Of a stretch of 64,000 nucleotides of DNA, positions 27,004-34,219 are shown piece after piece. A model generated the notes under the pieces. That model saw nothing but the letters and a program-made list of their open reading frames with translations. It ran no database searches and was not told the DNA's origin. The DNA comes from Geodermatophilus africanus. Lineage in GTDB: Bacteria > Actinomycetota > Actinomycetes > Mycobacteriales > Geodermatophilaceae. The position numbers and the translations under genes were made by a program. The stretch spans positions 186,001 to 250,000 of the forward strand of contig NZ_FNOT01000007.1 in NCBI RefSeq assembly GCF_900107105.1, in the 5' to 3' direction. The first letter of the stretch is position 1. Each line of letters begins with the position of its first letter.

Positions 27004-27186
27004 ATGCCGGAGGAGTGGCGCCGGCGGCTGCGCCCGGCCGTCCGGCGGCACGAGCGGCTGGTGGGCGGTGAGCCGATCGGGGCCCGCGCGCCCGACGAGG
27101 CGCGCTGGTACCGCGGCCTCGCGGCGCAGGTCGCGACCCTGGGCGGTGACTCCGCCGGCCCCGGGGACCCAGCCTCGCAGCGGTAG
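27004..27186 (+). CDS. Short hypothetical protein (60 residues)
   Basis: An Arg- and Glu-rich soluble frame (MPEEWRRRLRPAVRRHERLVGG and DEARWYRGLAAQVATLGG) in the same frame as the preceding mini-ORF, from which it is separated by one stop and 60 bases. It reads like a real helical peptide, but it could equally be the rear of a once longer protein. No function is known. Confidence 0.4.
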   Translation: MPEEWRRRLRPAVRRHERLVGGEPIGARAPDEARWYRGLAAQVATLGGDSAGPGDPASQR

Positions 27187-27250
27187 CCTCGGAGCGGGCC
27201 GTGGGGCCGCCGCGGTGTCCCGTGCACCGGCGCCGGTCGCCGCGCCCACC

Positions 27251-27323
27251 GGGCCTCTAGCTCAACTGGCAGAGCAGCGGACTTTTAATCCGCGGGTTGT
27301 GGGTTCGATCCCCACGGGGCCCA
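27251..27323 (+). tRNA. tRNA-Lys (anticodon TTT), island integration target
   Basis: A full cloverleaf: acceptor GGGCCTC with GGGGCCC, anticodon loop CTTTTAA giving TTT, T loop TTCGATC, discriminator A. Its 3' part from the anticodon stem on (27279 onward) is duplicated exactly at 57452-57498. Integration therefore restored a complete tRNA at the left end. Confidence 0.96.
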
Positions 27324-28612
27324 CCGCCTTGACCAGTGCTTTTGGGCGAACGACCGGCCTGAGACGTGCTCTCGGCGCCCGCTGTGGTCGCAGTGTGGTC
27401 TCCGGCCGCCGCGGCGGTGGTCTCAAAGGCTTGCTCGAGGGCAGCGGCCATGGCGTCCGACGCGGTCCGCGCAGTGTCCTCGGACAGGTGGCCGTAGGTG
27501 TCGACGGTGATGCCGATCGAGGAGTGCCGGAGCATTTTCGAGACGATCGCCATCGGTACTCCGGCGGCGAGCATCAGCGACGCCGCACCGTGCCGGAGGT
27601 CGTGCAGCCGCACCGGCCGCAGGCCAGCAGCCCGGGACAGCGCGACGAAACGGCGGGTCACGTACTCCGGTCGGAGCGGGGCGCCGTTCTCGCGCGCGAA
27701 GACCAGGTCGTGGTCCTCGTAGGCGTCACCCCAGGCCTGTCGGTCGATGTCTTGGCCGAGACGCCACTGCAACAGCGCTTGCACAGCGCGCTCCGTGAGC
27801 GGCACCGTCGCCTCGGACGAGCGGGTCTTAGGTGTGGAGAACTCGAGCCGGCCGCCGACGTCAACTACGGTCTGCCGAATCCGGGCCGTGCGGTTGGCCA
27901 AGTCGAGGTCGGCCCAGCGCAGGCCGAGGGCCTCACCGCGGCGCAGTCCGCAGGCGGCGATGACCTCGAACAAGGGGCCGAGTCGATCGGTCTCGACGTG
28001 CCGCAGGAATACCGCGAGTTCTGCGGCCGACCATGGGTGGACCTCAGGCCGCGCGCCGTTCGGTGGCGTGACGTTGCTGGCCACGTTGAACGGCAGGCGA
28101 CGGGTCTTGACGCCGTAGCTGAGCGCGGACCTGAGCGTCGCGTGGATGCGTCGCACGGTTACCGGCCCACGGCCGTGCATGGCGTCCGTCAGGAGCTGTT
28201 CCACGTGCTCAGCCCGCAGTCGCTCCAGCGGCATGTGGCCGATCGCGGGGACGATGACGTTCTCCACATGTGCCCGGTATGACCGCAGAGTCGTCGGCTT
28301 GGCCTCGCCGACCTTCACCTGCAGCCAGCGGGCCAAGAAGTCAGCGACGGTCTCGCGGTCATCGATCCGCACGCCACTCGCGGCTCGGTTGGTGACGTCG
28401 GCGAGGGCCCGACTGGCGGCGCTCTTGGTAGAGAAGCCGCCGCGCCGCATCGTCCTGCGCTTTTCTGTTGTCGCGGGCAGGTCGACGGCGAAGTACCAGG
28501 TGCCGTGTTTCCCGTCCGTGGCCAGCCGTGGGCAAAACCGACCCAGCTGCTTGCCCGCCTTGTCCCGGCAGGAGCAGCGGCGGTAGACCCGTCCGCGACG
28601 CTCCACGCTCAC
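27257..28612 (-). CDS. int: Tyrosine recombinase (phage-type integrase)
   Basis: A 451-residue site-specific recombinase that integrates and excises the island. The N-terminus has a Cys-containing AP2-like DNA-binding segment (RRCSCRDKAGKQLGRF); a SAM-like core-binding domain follows (VADFLARWLQVKVGEAKPTT). The catalytic domain has Arg in CGLRRGEALGLRW, HDLRHGAASLML and the nucleophile Tyr in SSIGITVDTYGH. GTG 28612 was chosen because GGAGG lies seven bases upstream. The last 22 or so residues (HNPRIKSPLLCQLS) are the antisense reading of tRNA-Lys, so the C-terminus depends on the integrated state. Confidence 0.93.
   Translation of the reverse strand: MSVERRGRVYRRCSCRDKAGKQLGRFCPRLATDGKHGTWYFAVDLPATTEKRRTMRRGGFSTKSAASRALADVTNRAASGVRIDDRETVADFLARWLQVKVGEAKPTTLRSYRAHVENVIVPAIGHMPLERLRAEHVEQLLTDAMHGRGPVTVRRIHATLRSALSYGVKTRRLPFNVASNVTPPNGARPEVHPWSAAELAVFLRHVETDRLGPLFEVIAACGLRRGEALGLRWADLDLANRTARIRQTVVDVGGRLEFSTPKTRSSEATVPLTERAVQALLQWRLGQDIDRQAWGDAYEDHDLVFARENGAPLRPEYVTRRFVALSRAAGLRPVRLHDLRHGAASLMLAAGVPMAIVSKMLRHSSIGITVDTYGHLSEDTARTASDAMAAALEQAFETTAAAAGDHTATTAGAESTSQAGRSPKSTGQGGGPRGDRTHNPRIKSPLLCQLS
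27279..27325. repeat. attL: 47-bp direct repeat in tRNA-Lys 3' end
   Basis: Identical base for base with 57452-57498. It covers the anticodon arm, T arm, acceptor 3' strand and the two following bases. Confidence 0.95.
27383..27400. repeat. Putative integrase arm-type sites, left arm
   Basis: TGTGGTCGC at 27383 and TGTGGTC at 27394, repeated with an 11-base period 58 bases inside attL. The same pair with the same period lies about 105 bases inside attR (57327-57346). They overlap the integrase 3' coding region. Confidence 0.5.
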
Positions 28613-28680
28613 TCGTCTCCCTCCGCGCGTCGTTCGATCCCGTTCCGGAGGCTGTAGCGGTGGAAATCCGTCACCTTCAT
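28609..28680 (-). CDS. Putative 23-residue linking ORF before integrase
   Basis: ATG 28680 overlaps the stop of the upstream HTH gene (ATGA), and its TGA (28609-28611) overlaps the GTG of the integrase. It encodes MKVTDFHRYSLRNGIERRAE plus a short acidic end. A stand-alone function is doubtful; it may couple translation of the two flanking genes. Confidence 0.3.
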   Translation of the reverse strand: MKVTDFHRYSLRNGIERRAEGDE

Positions 28681-29267
28681 GCCCGGTCCTCCTCGTCCTC
28701 CGTGCCGGACGCCTTGACCGGCGGGATGAAGCCGCGTGCACGTGCCCGGACGACGGCCCTGCGGGCTTGGTCGATCGTGACCGGCCCCGGCAGCGCGCCG
28801 GTGGCCTCCAGGGCCGCCTTGACCGCCTGAACCGGACGACGCCCGCCGACACGGTAGGCGGCGGCGACGACTCGCTGGAGGGTCTCATCGTCCAGCTGTG
28901 GACGTGGCCCCCGGCCCTTGGGCTCAGTGGTTACCACCGCAGCCGCCTCGCCGTGCGTGGTGACCGCCTCTTCAGTAGAGGCGTTGAGCTGCTCCACCAC
29001 CGCGCGGTAACCCGCCAGCGCCTGGTCGATGGTCTCCGAGAGTGGAAGGCCGCGAAGCACTGGGCTGGTGATCTCCAGCCAGTCTCCGTTCCGGAGGTCC
29101 ATCGGCTCTGTCAGCAGGCTGTCGCTGAGGTTGAGCGCGCGAAGGTCCAGGCCGACGCAAACCAGGCGGTCGCGAACCAAGGCGAGGTGTACCCCGACAT
29201 AGAACCGCGAGTCCCCGATCTGCTTGACGACGGGGATGACACCCCGGTAGACGCTCGGTGAGGCCAT
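28677..29267 (-). CDS. Element-encoded HTH protein upstream of integrase
   Basis: A 196-residue protein. The N-terminal two thirds (SRFYVGVHLALVRDRLVCVGLDL and NGDWLEITSPVLRGLPLSET) are unrecognised. The last 60 residues (LDDETLQRVVAAAYRVGGRRP, then VTIDQARRAVVRARARGFI) match the small helix-turn-helix found in hypothetical proteins of actinobacterial integrative elements. ATG 29267 has AGGAAAGG just upstream. Position next to int suggests control of excision or integration; this is inference. Confidence 0.6.
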   Translation of the reverse strand: MASPSVYRGVIPVVKQIGDSRFYVGVHLALVRDRLVCVGLDLRALNLSDSLLTEPMDLRNGDWLEITSPVLRGLPLSETIDQALAGYRAVVEQLNASTEEAVTTHGEAAAVVTTEPKGRGPRPQLDDETLQRVVAAAYRVGGRRPVQAVKAALEATGALPGPVTIDQARRAVVRARARGFIPPVKASGTEDEEDRA

Positions 29268-29361
29268 GACCTTTCCTAGCATGACGACGACAGGTACATA
29301 CGTGGTTTCCAAGGCTGGGTGTTGTCCAGTCCGCGGTTCGAAGGGCGTTGCTTCTCCGACC

Positions 29362-29400
29362 TAGCTACACAAAACATGCAGCTAGAGGGGGGTGTAGCTA
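29362..29400. promoter_or_regulatory. Inverted repeat between divergent regulators
   Basis: TAGCTACAC (29362-29370) and GTGTAGCTA (29392-29400) form a perfect 9-bp inverted repeat with 21 bases between, in an AT-richer patch. It lies between the divergent HTH genes at 29267 and 29499, a natural place for a lysogeny-type operator. Confidence 0.5.
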
Positions 29401-29498
29401 TATCCGCCTTCCGGCGACTGTGTTGGCTCTGCGTAGGATGTAGGAGTCCATCTCCAGCGCTCGGACGTGGCAGTGACATGTCGTGTATGACTGTATCC

Positions 29499-29762
29499 AT
29501 GAAGTCACTCCAAGCGCTCACGTCGGTTGAGCGACTGGTGGAGGCACGCGCCCTCCTCGCATCCGGAGAAGCTCGCCGGATCCGCCTGGCTTCGGGCATC
29601 AGCCAAGGCAAGATGGCTGCCGAACTCGGCGTCAGCGTCTCGGCCATCCACCGGTGGGAGCGCGGCGAGCGCGTGCCCCGCGGCCGGGCTGCGACCGACT
29701 ACGCGGCGCTCCTCCTCAGGTTGCGCGGGATGCTGGAGTCCAGGTGCCACCCAGCCAACTGA
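29499..29762 (+). CDS. XRE-family helix-turn-helix regulator
   Basis: An 87-residue DNA-binding protein: RRIRLASGISQGKMAAELG, then VSVSAIHRWERGERVP, a classic XRE helix-turn-helix at residues about 28-62. It probably regulates the island's integration or replication functions. ATG 29499 follows TATGAC by seven bases, which fits a leaderless transcript, rather than the upstream in-frame ATGs. The next gene starts inside its end, so the two are coupled. Confidence 0.82.
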   Translation: MKSLQALTSVERLVEARALLASGEARRIRLASGISQGKMAAELGVSVSAIHRWERGERVPRGRAATDYAALLLRLRGMLESRCHPAN

Positions 29763-29965
29763 CCCGGAACTGGACGGCTGAGGAGGTTGCTGACCTCCCC
29801 GTGGTCGTCGACCTCGTCACCGCTGGTCGTGTGTTGGGCATGGGGCGCACAACGGCGTACGAGGCCGCACGTCGAGGCGAGTTCCCCGTGCCGGTGCTGA
29901 GGGTGGGGCGACGCTACCGGGTCGTCACTGCTCACTTGAGGGACCTGCTCGGCCTCACTTCGTAG
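29744..29965 (+). CDS. Excisionase-like HTH protein
   Basis: A 73-residue protein with DLVTAGRVLGMGRTTAYEAAR, then GEFPVPVLRVGRRYRVVTAHL, the winged helix-turn-helix of excisionase/AlpA/MerR-like (HTH_17) proteins. Size and place fit a recombination directionality factor for the integrase, though it could be a transcriptional regulator. GTG 29744 overlaps the upstream gene by 19 bases. Confidence 0.8.
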   Translation: MPPSQLTRNWTAEEVADLPVVVDLVTAGRVLGMGRTTAYEAARRGEFPVPVLRVGRRYRVVTAHLRDLLGLTS

Positions 29966-30122
29966 TTGCGTTCGACGAGGTGATGGACCCGTCGGCACCA
30001 GCGCGACCTCTGGAAACGAACCTCGACCTGGACCCGGCCCGCGACCCGGAGTCGCTCGCGCGGGACGTTGCGGGACCTTGCTCCATCAGACCGGGCCCCA
30101 ACCGCTTGCAGCAACCAGGTCA

Positions 30123-31250
30123 ATGGTGATCACCGAAAGGCAGAGACCTCACCCGATGGCGCTCAAGGACGATCGCTGGGAGCCCTCCGCCGAGGAGAAC
30201 CTTGCAGCGGCCCTCGCAGGGTTGGACGAGATGGAGGAGCGCCGTCGGCCTGCGGCGCCTGTGTCGACAGGACAGGCGCACTCCTCGGAGCACCCATGGG
30301 CCATGAGGCCGCCCTGGCTGCTGCCCCGCTCAGAGCTAGCCTCTCTACCCTCTCCGGAGTCGTTGATCGCCGAGACGCTGGACTGCGACACGGTTGCAGT
30401 GCTCGCCGGACCCACCGGCACGGCGAAGTCCTTGTTGGCCCTCCAGTGGGGTGTCGCCGTCGCTACCGGGGGCAGTTGGTTGGGCCGTACCGCGAAGGCA
30501 GGTCCGGTGGTCTTCGTGGCCGCCGAAGGAGTCGCGGGCCTGCACAGGCGACTGAAGGCGCACGAGCAGCACACGGGGCGGTCTGTGCCGGACACCTTCT
30601 GGGTCGTCCCCGCGCCGGTCGAGCTGGCGAACGTCGCCGAGACGGCCGGCTTCATCGACGGAGTGGCACGCCTACGGCCTCGCATGGTCATCTTCGACAC
30701 CCTCGCCCGCTGCATGGTCGGACAGGATGAGAACTCGGCGCTGGCGATGGGCATCGTCATCGACAACGCCTATCGGGTCCGCGATGCCCTGGACCGCGGT
30801 GTGGTGCTCTTGGTGCACCACACCGGTAAGGACCGGCACGTCGTTCGAGGCAGCAGTGCCTTGGTGTCGGGCGTGGACACCGTCTACCAAACTTCGCTCA
30901 ACCGCGGTGTCGTCCGGCTGGAGAGGTACAAGCGGAAGGACGGACCCAGGGAGGATCAGTTGGCGTTCGGGTTCCTCCCGGTCGCCGACTCGGTCGTCCT
31001 GGAAGCGGCGCCCAGGGAACAGAGGGTGCAGGCGGAACGAACCCCAGTGATGCGGCGGTCCTTGTCGGAGGAGCAGCTCCGGCGCTCGATCCTCCGGGTG
31101 GTCACGGAACAGCCAGGAGTGTTGAAGGTCAGGGGTATCAGAGAAGCGGTCACCGGAAGCGCCGAGCGGGTGGGGCGGATGATCGACCAACTGGTGGGGG
31201 AAGGGGCACTGAGCCGAGACTCCACCGGCTGCCACAGCGTGGTGAGTTAG
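30123..31250 (+). CDS. RepA-like AAA ATPase (AAA_25)
   Basis: A 375-residue RecA-fold ATPase. Walker A is GPTGTAKS (residues 96-103), Walker B is in RMVIFDTLARC (about residue 190), and VVLLVHHTGKD with VRGSSALVSGVDTVY is typical of hexameric RSF1010 RepA-like helicases on plasmids and integrative elements. The C-terminal 60 residues look like a winged helix (IREAVTGSAERVGRMIDQL). It may unwind an origin for transient replication of the excised element. Start uncertain: ATG 30123 or ATG 30156. Direct repeats follow within 300 bases. Confidence 0.82.
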   Translation: MVITERQRPHPMALKDDRWEPSAEENLAAALAGLDEMEERRRPAAPVSTGQAHSSEHPWAMRPPWLLPRSELASLPSPESLIAETLDCDTVAVLAGPTGTAKSLLALQWGVAVATGGSWLGRTAKAGPVVFVAAEGVAGLHRRLKAHEQHTGRSVPDTFWVVPAPVELANVAETAGFIDGVARLRPRMVIFDTLARCMVGQDENSALAMGIVIDNAYRVRDALDRGVVLLVHHTGKDRHVVRGSSALVSGVDTVYQTSLNRGVVRLERYKRKDGPREDQLAFGFLPVADSVVLEAAPREQRVQAERTPVMRRSLSEEQLRRSILRVVTEQPGVLKVRGIREAVTGSAERVGRMIDQLVGEGALSRDSTGCHSVVS

Positions 31251-31358
31251 CCGGGTGGCGAGACCTCGCATGGCCTCAGGGACTGCCTGACCTCGCCGAG
31301 AAGTTGATCCCCCCTAACAACCCCCCGGTTCGGTTCTGGTCCCCACCTAAAGGTGGGG

Positions 31359-31390
31359 GAACCAGAGAACCAGAGAACCAGGGAACCAGG
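31359..31390. repeat. Four tandem 8-bp units
   Basis: GAACCAGA twice, then GAACCAGG twice, in direct order, directly behind a hairpin. Iteron-like. Confidence 0.7.
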
Positions 31391-31470
31391 GAAGGGATGG
31401 AAGCTGATCTTGAGCGGGTGGTGCCTTGAAGTCGAGACCTCGTGCCTAGCCTCCAGAGGTCGAAGTTCAC

Positions 31471-31512
31471 GTCAAGCAAGATGCTCCTGTCATGTCAAGC
31501 AAGGTGCTCGTG
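31471..31512. repeat. 19-bp direct repeat, two copies
   Basis: GTCAAGCAAGATGCTCCTG at 31471-31489 and GTCAAGCAAGGTGCTCGTG at 31494-31512: 17 of 19 positions identical, with a 23-base period. Confidence 0.7.
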
Positions 31513-31770
31513 CGAGCCACTGGCTTTCAGAGTCCACCCTGGCGTCAGGTCATCCGCCAGGGTATGGAGACTTCGTCCTCTAAGTGCCTCCCGTGGCTAC
31601 TCATAGCCGCTAGACCTGCACGAATAGCGGAGCTTGGTGACCTTGCCCAGCTTTGGGGCCTACTGGGACTAGTGGCCGGGTGGCTCTCGGTTAGCCCAGA
31701 CCAGCAGTGCCTGGTTCAAGTCGGTCGTACTCGGGGAGGGTGCAGATAACCCGCTCTCCGGGCAATCACC

Positions 31771-31816
31771 TTGCGGATTCGCAACCCTATGGCTAGAATC
31801 GTATTGCGGATACGAA
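31771..31816 (+). promoter_or_regulatory. Sigma70-type promoter with paired operators
   Basis: TTGCGG (31771-31776) and TAGAAT (31794-31799) are 17 bases apart, a near-ideal promoter. The -35 lies within the dyad TTGCGGATTCGCAA (31771-31784). A second, imperfect copy, TTGCGGATACGAA, is at 31804-31816 just past the -10. Two operators bracketing the promoter suggest tight repression of the gene at 31833. Confidence 0.65.
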
Positions 31817-31832
31817 GGAGGTGAGAAGGAGC

Positions 31833-31967
31833 ATGAGAGAGATCTGGGAGCTGGCTGAGGCGCTTGAGCACCTGGGATTGACGACCCGGATGACCCGGAG
31901 AGGGCACCTGAAGGTGTACCGGGATGGGGTCCAGGTCGCGCGGTTTCGGATGCTAGGGGCCCGATAG
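31833..31967 (+). CDS. Small HicA-like protein (44 residues)
   Basis: A 44-residue basic protein starting MREIWELAEALEHLG and continuing TRMTRRGHLKVYRDG. The helix plus the G-H-x-K-V-Y strand resembles the dsRNA-binding-like fold of HicA toxins and of small phage proteins; catalysis is not shown. ATG 31833 has AAGGAG two bases upstream and a further GGAGG before that. It is preceded by a strong promoter with two operators and followed by a terminator, so it is a complete single-gene unit. Confidence 0.6.
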   Translation: MREIWELAEALEHLGLTTRMTRRGHLKVYRDGVQVARFRMLGAR

Positions 31968-31973
31968 CCAGAA

Positions 31974-32006
31974 GGAGCCGGGGGCAAAGGGACTGCCCCC
32001 GGCTCC
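31974..32006 (+). terminator. Hairpin terminator
   Basis: A perfect 13-bp stem (GGAGCCGGGGGCA with its complement, 31974-31986 and 31994-32006) and a 7-base loop, seven bases behind the 44-residue ORF. Confidence 0.8.
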
Positions 32007-32052
32007 ATCCCAGACTCTCATGCTCCTTCGTCATGTTGATGGAGCCGTTCGA

Positions 32053-32520
32053 GTGAAGCACTGGACTACTCGGCTGGAGCTGGATGCTCGCGTGGTCGAG
32101 TCCGACCGCCTCGTCGAGGTACTAGGTGACTACCACCCTGAGGTCGGGCTGACCCTGCAGGGTCGTGCCGAGGTGGTGATCACCGTGGTCGGTGAGAGTC
32201 TCCGACAGGCCCTGATTACCGCCATGGCCGTGGTCTCTGAAGCCTCTGAAGCCGAGATCTTCGCCGTGGAGATCATGCCGACCGAGGAGTTCGAAGGCCG
32301 CCGTCGCCTCGAACGGGTGCCTCATCTGCTGTCGGTCTCTGAGGCCGCAGTGGCACTAGGCATCAGCCCGCAGGCAATCCGACAGCGTCTCGATATCGGC
32401 ACCATCGCGGGCACGAAGATCGGCAGCACCTGGGCAATTCCTCAGGCTGAAGTTCACCGACTCAAGGCTGTCGCGCCGAAGCCGGCCGCTGATCGCAGGG
32501 CCAACGACGGCCGAAGGTGA
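32053..32520 (+). CDS. Hypothetical protein with C-terminal HTH
   Basis: A 155-residue protein in two parts. Residues 1-85 are an unrecognised alpha/beta domain (LELDARVVESDRLVEVLGD and AEVVITVVGESLRQALITAM). Residues 95-145 form an excisionase-type helix-turn-helix (LLSVSEAAVALGISPQAIRQ, then GTKIGSTWAIPQAEV). GTG 32053 is preferred: GGAG is eight bases upstream. A terminator follows. Its role in the island is unknown; the HTH suggests DNA binding. Confidence 0.65.
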   Translation: MKHWTTRLELDARVVESDRLVEVLGDYHPEVGLTLQGRAEVVITVVGESLRQALITAMAVVSEASEAEIFAVEIMPTEEFEGRRRLERVPHLLSVSEAAVALGISPQAIRQRLDIGTIAGTKIGSTWAIPQAEVHRLKAVAPKPAADRRANDGRR

Positions 32521-32547
32521 TGGACGTGTGCACCGCCCCGAAGTGCG

Positions 32548-32579
32548 AGAAGCCCCGAGCCTGTCCGGCCGGGGCTTCT
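32548..32579 (+). terminator. Hairpin terminator
   Basis: AGAAGCCCCG (32548-32557) pairs perfectly with CGGGGCTTCT (32570-32579), between two convergent genes. It ends in a short TTCTTG run. Confidence 0.75.
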
Positions 32580-32607
32580 TGCTGTGTGGGGGCACGGGCT
32601 GTGCTCT

Positions 32608-33177
32608 TCAGCGGCGGCCGCGGCTCACTGGCTGACGGGCGACGTCGTCGATCAGCGTGTGGAGGGAGCGCCAAGCGGTTTGGAAGACCCCAAAGCACTG
32701 GTCGACGAACTGCGTCATCTCGCTGACGTCGGGCGCTGGGGTGATGTAGCCCCAGACCGGAAAGTAGTCCTCGCGTGGCGCGGTCAGTCCGATGCTTCGA
32801 GCGGTCTGCAGGCACCGGTCACGGGCCACGCGGGTCTGCGCGACCGGGGCAGTCGCCTCGGGGCCGACGTGCACGGCGACGTAGGGCCACGGCGTGCTTG
32901 TCGCGGGGTTCAGCAGCCAGGTGCTGTGCCACCCGAGGATGATTGAGAGGTCCCACCCGGCGCCTCCCCATGCGGCCTTGCGCAGCCCAACCCGCGCCCA
33001 CTGGCCCTCGTCCTCGACAAGCGAGACCTCGTCCGTGCCCGCGCTGGCGAGTAGTCGATCGCCCAACCCGTCGAGGGCCGGGATCAGCGCCTGTCGGGCG
33101 ACGTCCCGTAGGGCAGCCCACTCCTCGATCGTGGTGCGGTGTCGGAAGTAGAAGGCGGCCTTCTCGTCGATGGTCAT
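32608..33177 (-). CDS. Hypothetical partner of PD-(D/E)XK protein
   Basis: A 189-residue soluble protein starting MTIDEKAAFYFRHRTTIEEW. It has an alpha/beta pattern (WARVGLRKAAWGG, SIILGWHSTWLL and PYVAVHVGPEA). I do not recognise the family. Its ATG overlaps the stop of the nuclease-like gene in an ATGA junction, so the two are one functional unit. It may be an inhibitor, adaptor or target sensor for the nuclease; this is inference from context. Confidence 0.6.
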   Translation of the reverse strand: MTIDEKAAFYFRHRTTIEEWAALRDVARQALIPALDGLGDRLLASAGTDEVSLVEDEGQWARVGLRKAAWGGAGWDLSIILGWHSTWLLNPATSTPWPYVAVHVGPEATAPVAQTRVARDRCLQTARSIGLTAPREDYFPVWGYITPAPDVSEMTQFVDQCFGVFQTAWRSLHTLIDDVARQPVSRGRR

Positions 33178-33875
33178 GCCTTTCCCCCATGGAACTCGAT
33201 CAAGGTCTTGAGCAGGTCGATCACCCCGGGAGCAGGCTCCCGTCCGGGTGGTAGCTGCGAGATCGCGCCCTCGATGAACCCGACGAAGTGAGCCCAGCGA
33301 AGCGGTATCCACCGAGACTCGCTCTCGCCTGCGCTCTTCGGCAGCCGGCCATCCCGGGTCAAGAAGACCAGAGTCGGGTCCTCCTCGGCCCATTCCTCCG
33401 CCAGCCGAGCACACTGGTCGCGCTGTTCGTCGGCCCGGACCTTGGCCTCGAGCAGGATGGTCCCTCCTGGCAGACGAATGATCATGTCGGACCGGGTGTC
33501 GTTGCAGGTCTCCTCGCAGACGATCCGAACTGGGTGCAGAGCGGTGACCGGAATCTGCAGGTGCCTAATCAGGCCTTCGAGAACGCGATCACCGAGTCGG
33601 TGGTGACCCTCCGGCTCCAACAACCACGCCAGTGCGGACGTGAAATCGAGCTCGCTGTGCTGCCGCCCGAGAGCTTCAAGCAACGTGCGGGGTCCGCCGA
33701 GCCAGCGACCGGCCGACCGAAGGCCGCCCATCTCGCCCGACATCGCTTCCAACAGTGCGGACCAGCGCGCGATGGTGCCGTGTTCCGGGTCCGATGCTTC
33801 GTCGACCGTGGCGTCCCACTCGGCCACCATGCTGGCGAGGTCGCGCTCCCAGTCGTTCAGCTGCTCGGTGCTCAC
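33174..33875 (-). CDS. PD-(D/E)XK nuclease superfamily protein
   Basis: A 233-residue protein with the pattern of PDDEXK_4-type proteins. A conserved Glu precedes LDFTSALAWLLEPEGHH (E75 on), Asp130 in RSDMIIRL, then E143-A-K145 in TILLEAKVRADEQRDQC. These residues fit the metal and scissile-phosphate site of restriction-like endonucleases. Such genes are frequent in defence islands, often with a small partner like the one overlapping here. The target is unknown. The GTG start at 33875 has no clear ribosome-binding site. Confidence 0.72.
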   Translation of the reverse strand: MSTEQLNDWERDLASMVAEWDATVDEASDPEHGTIARWSALLEAMSGEMGGLRSAGRWLGGPRTLLEALGRQHSELDFTSALAWLLEPEGHHRLGDRVLEGLIRHLQIPVTALHPVRIVCEETCNDTRSDMIIRLPGGTILLEAKVRADEQRDQCARLAEEWAEEDPTLVFLTRDGRLPKSAGESESRWIPLRWAHFVGFIEGAISQLPPGREPAPGVIDLLKTLIEFHGGKA

Positions 33876-34219
33876 CCAGGCAGGGTCAGGCGGAGACGGA
33901 AGGGTTTGAGGGGTTGCTCAGGGGGCGTTCTTGTCTCCACAGCGCTCCAAGCCTCCAACCGTTGGTCACTCGGGCGTTGCGGACACGCCCGGCCCGTGGT
34001 GGCCACCTTCATCGATTGCCCGGCTTCAGGGATCCGGCACTCCGACGGTGCCGGGCCACGACGCTCGATGCGTCGAGTCGGAGTCCAGCCTGCCAGGTCA
34101 TCCCGAGGTGGCAGGCCGACGGGTCGTGGACGACTGCAGCCCCTCCCGTGTGTTCGACACGTCGCCGGGGATGCTCAGATGCGCGGGGGGCCGACGAGCA
34201 CCGCACGTAATGTCGGAGC
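33876..34219. other. Divergent intergenic region
   Basis: This 344-base gap separates the nuclease unit and the helicase operon. The only element I can support is TAATGT at 34208-34213, six bases before the helicase GTG, a likely leaderless -10. No gene is seen. Confidence 0.45.

Larger units (their letters stand above)
31251..31770. other. Gene-free repeat-bearing stretch, possible origin
   Basis: I see no convincing gene here. It contains a hairpin (CCCCACCT at 31341-31348 with AGGTGGGG at 31351-31358), four tandem 8-bp units at 31359-31390, and a 19-bp direct repeat at 31471 and 31494. Position behind a RepA-like gene makes an origin plausible. Confidence 0.4.
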
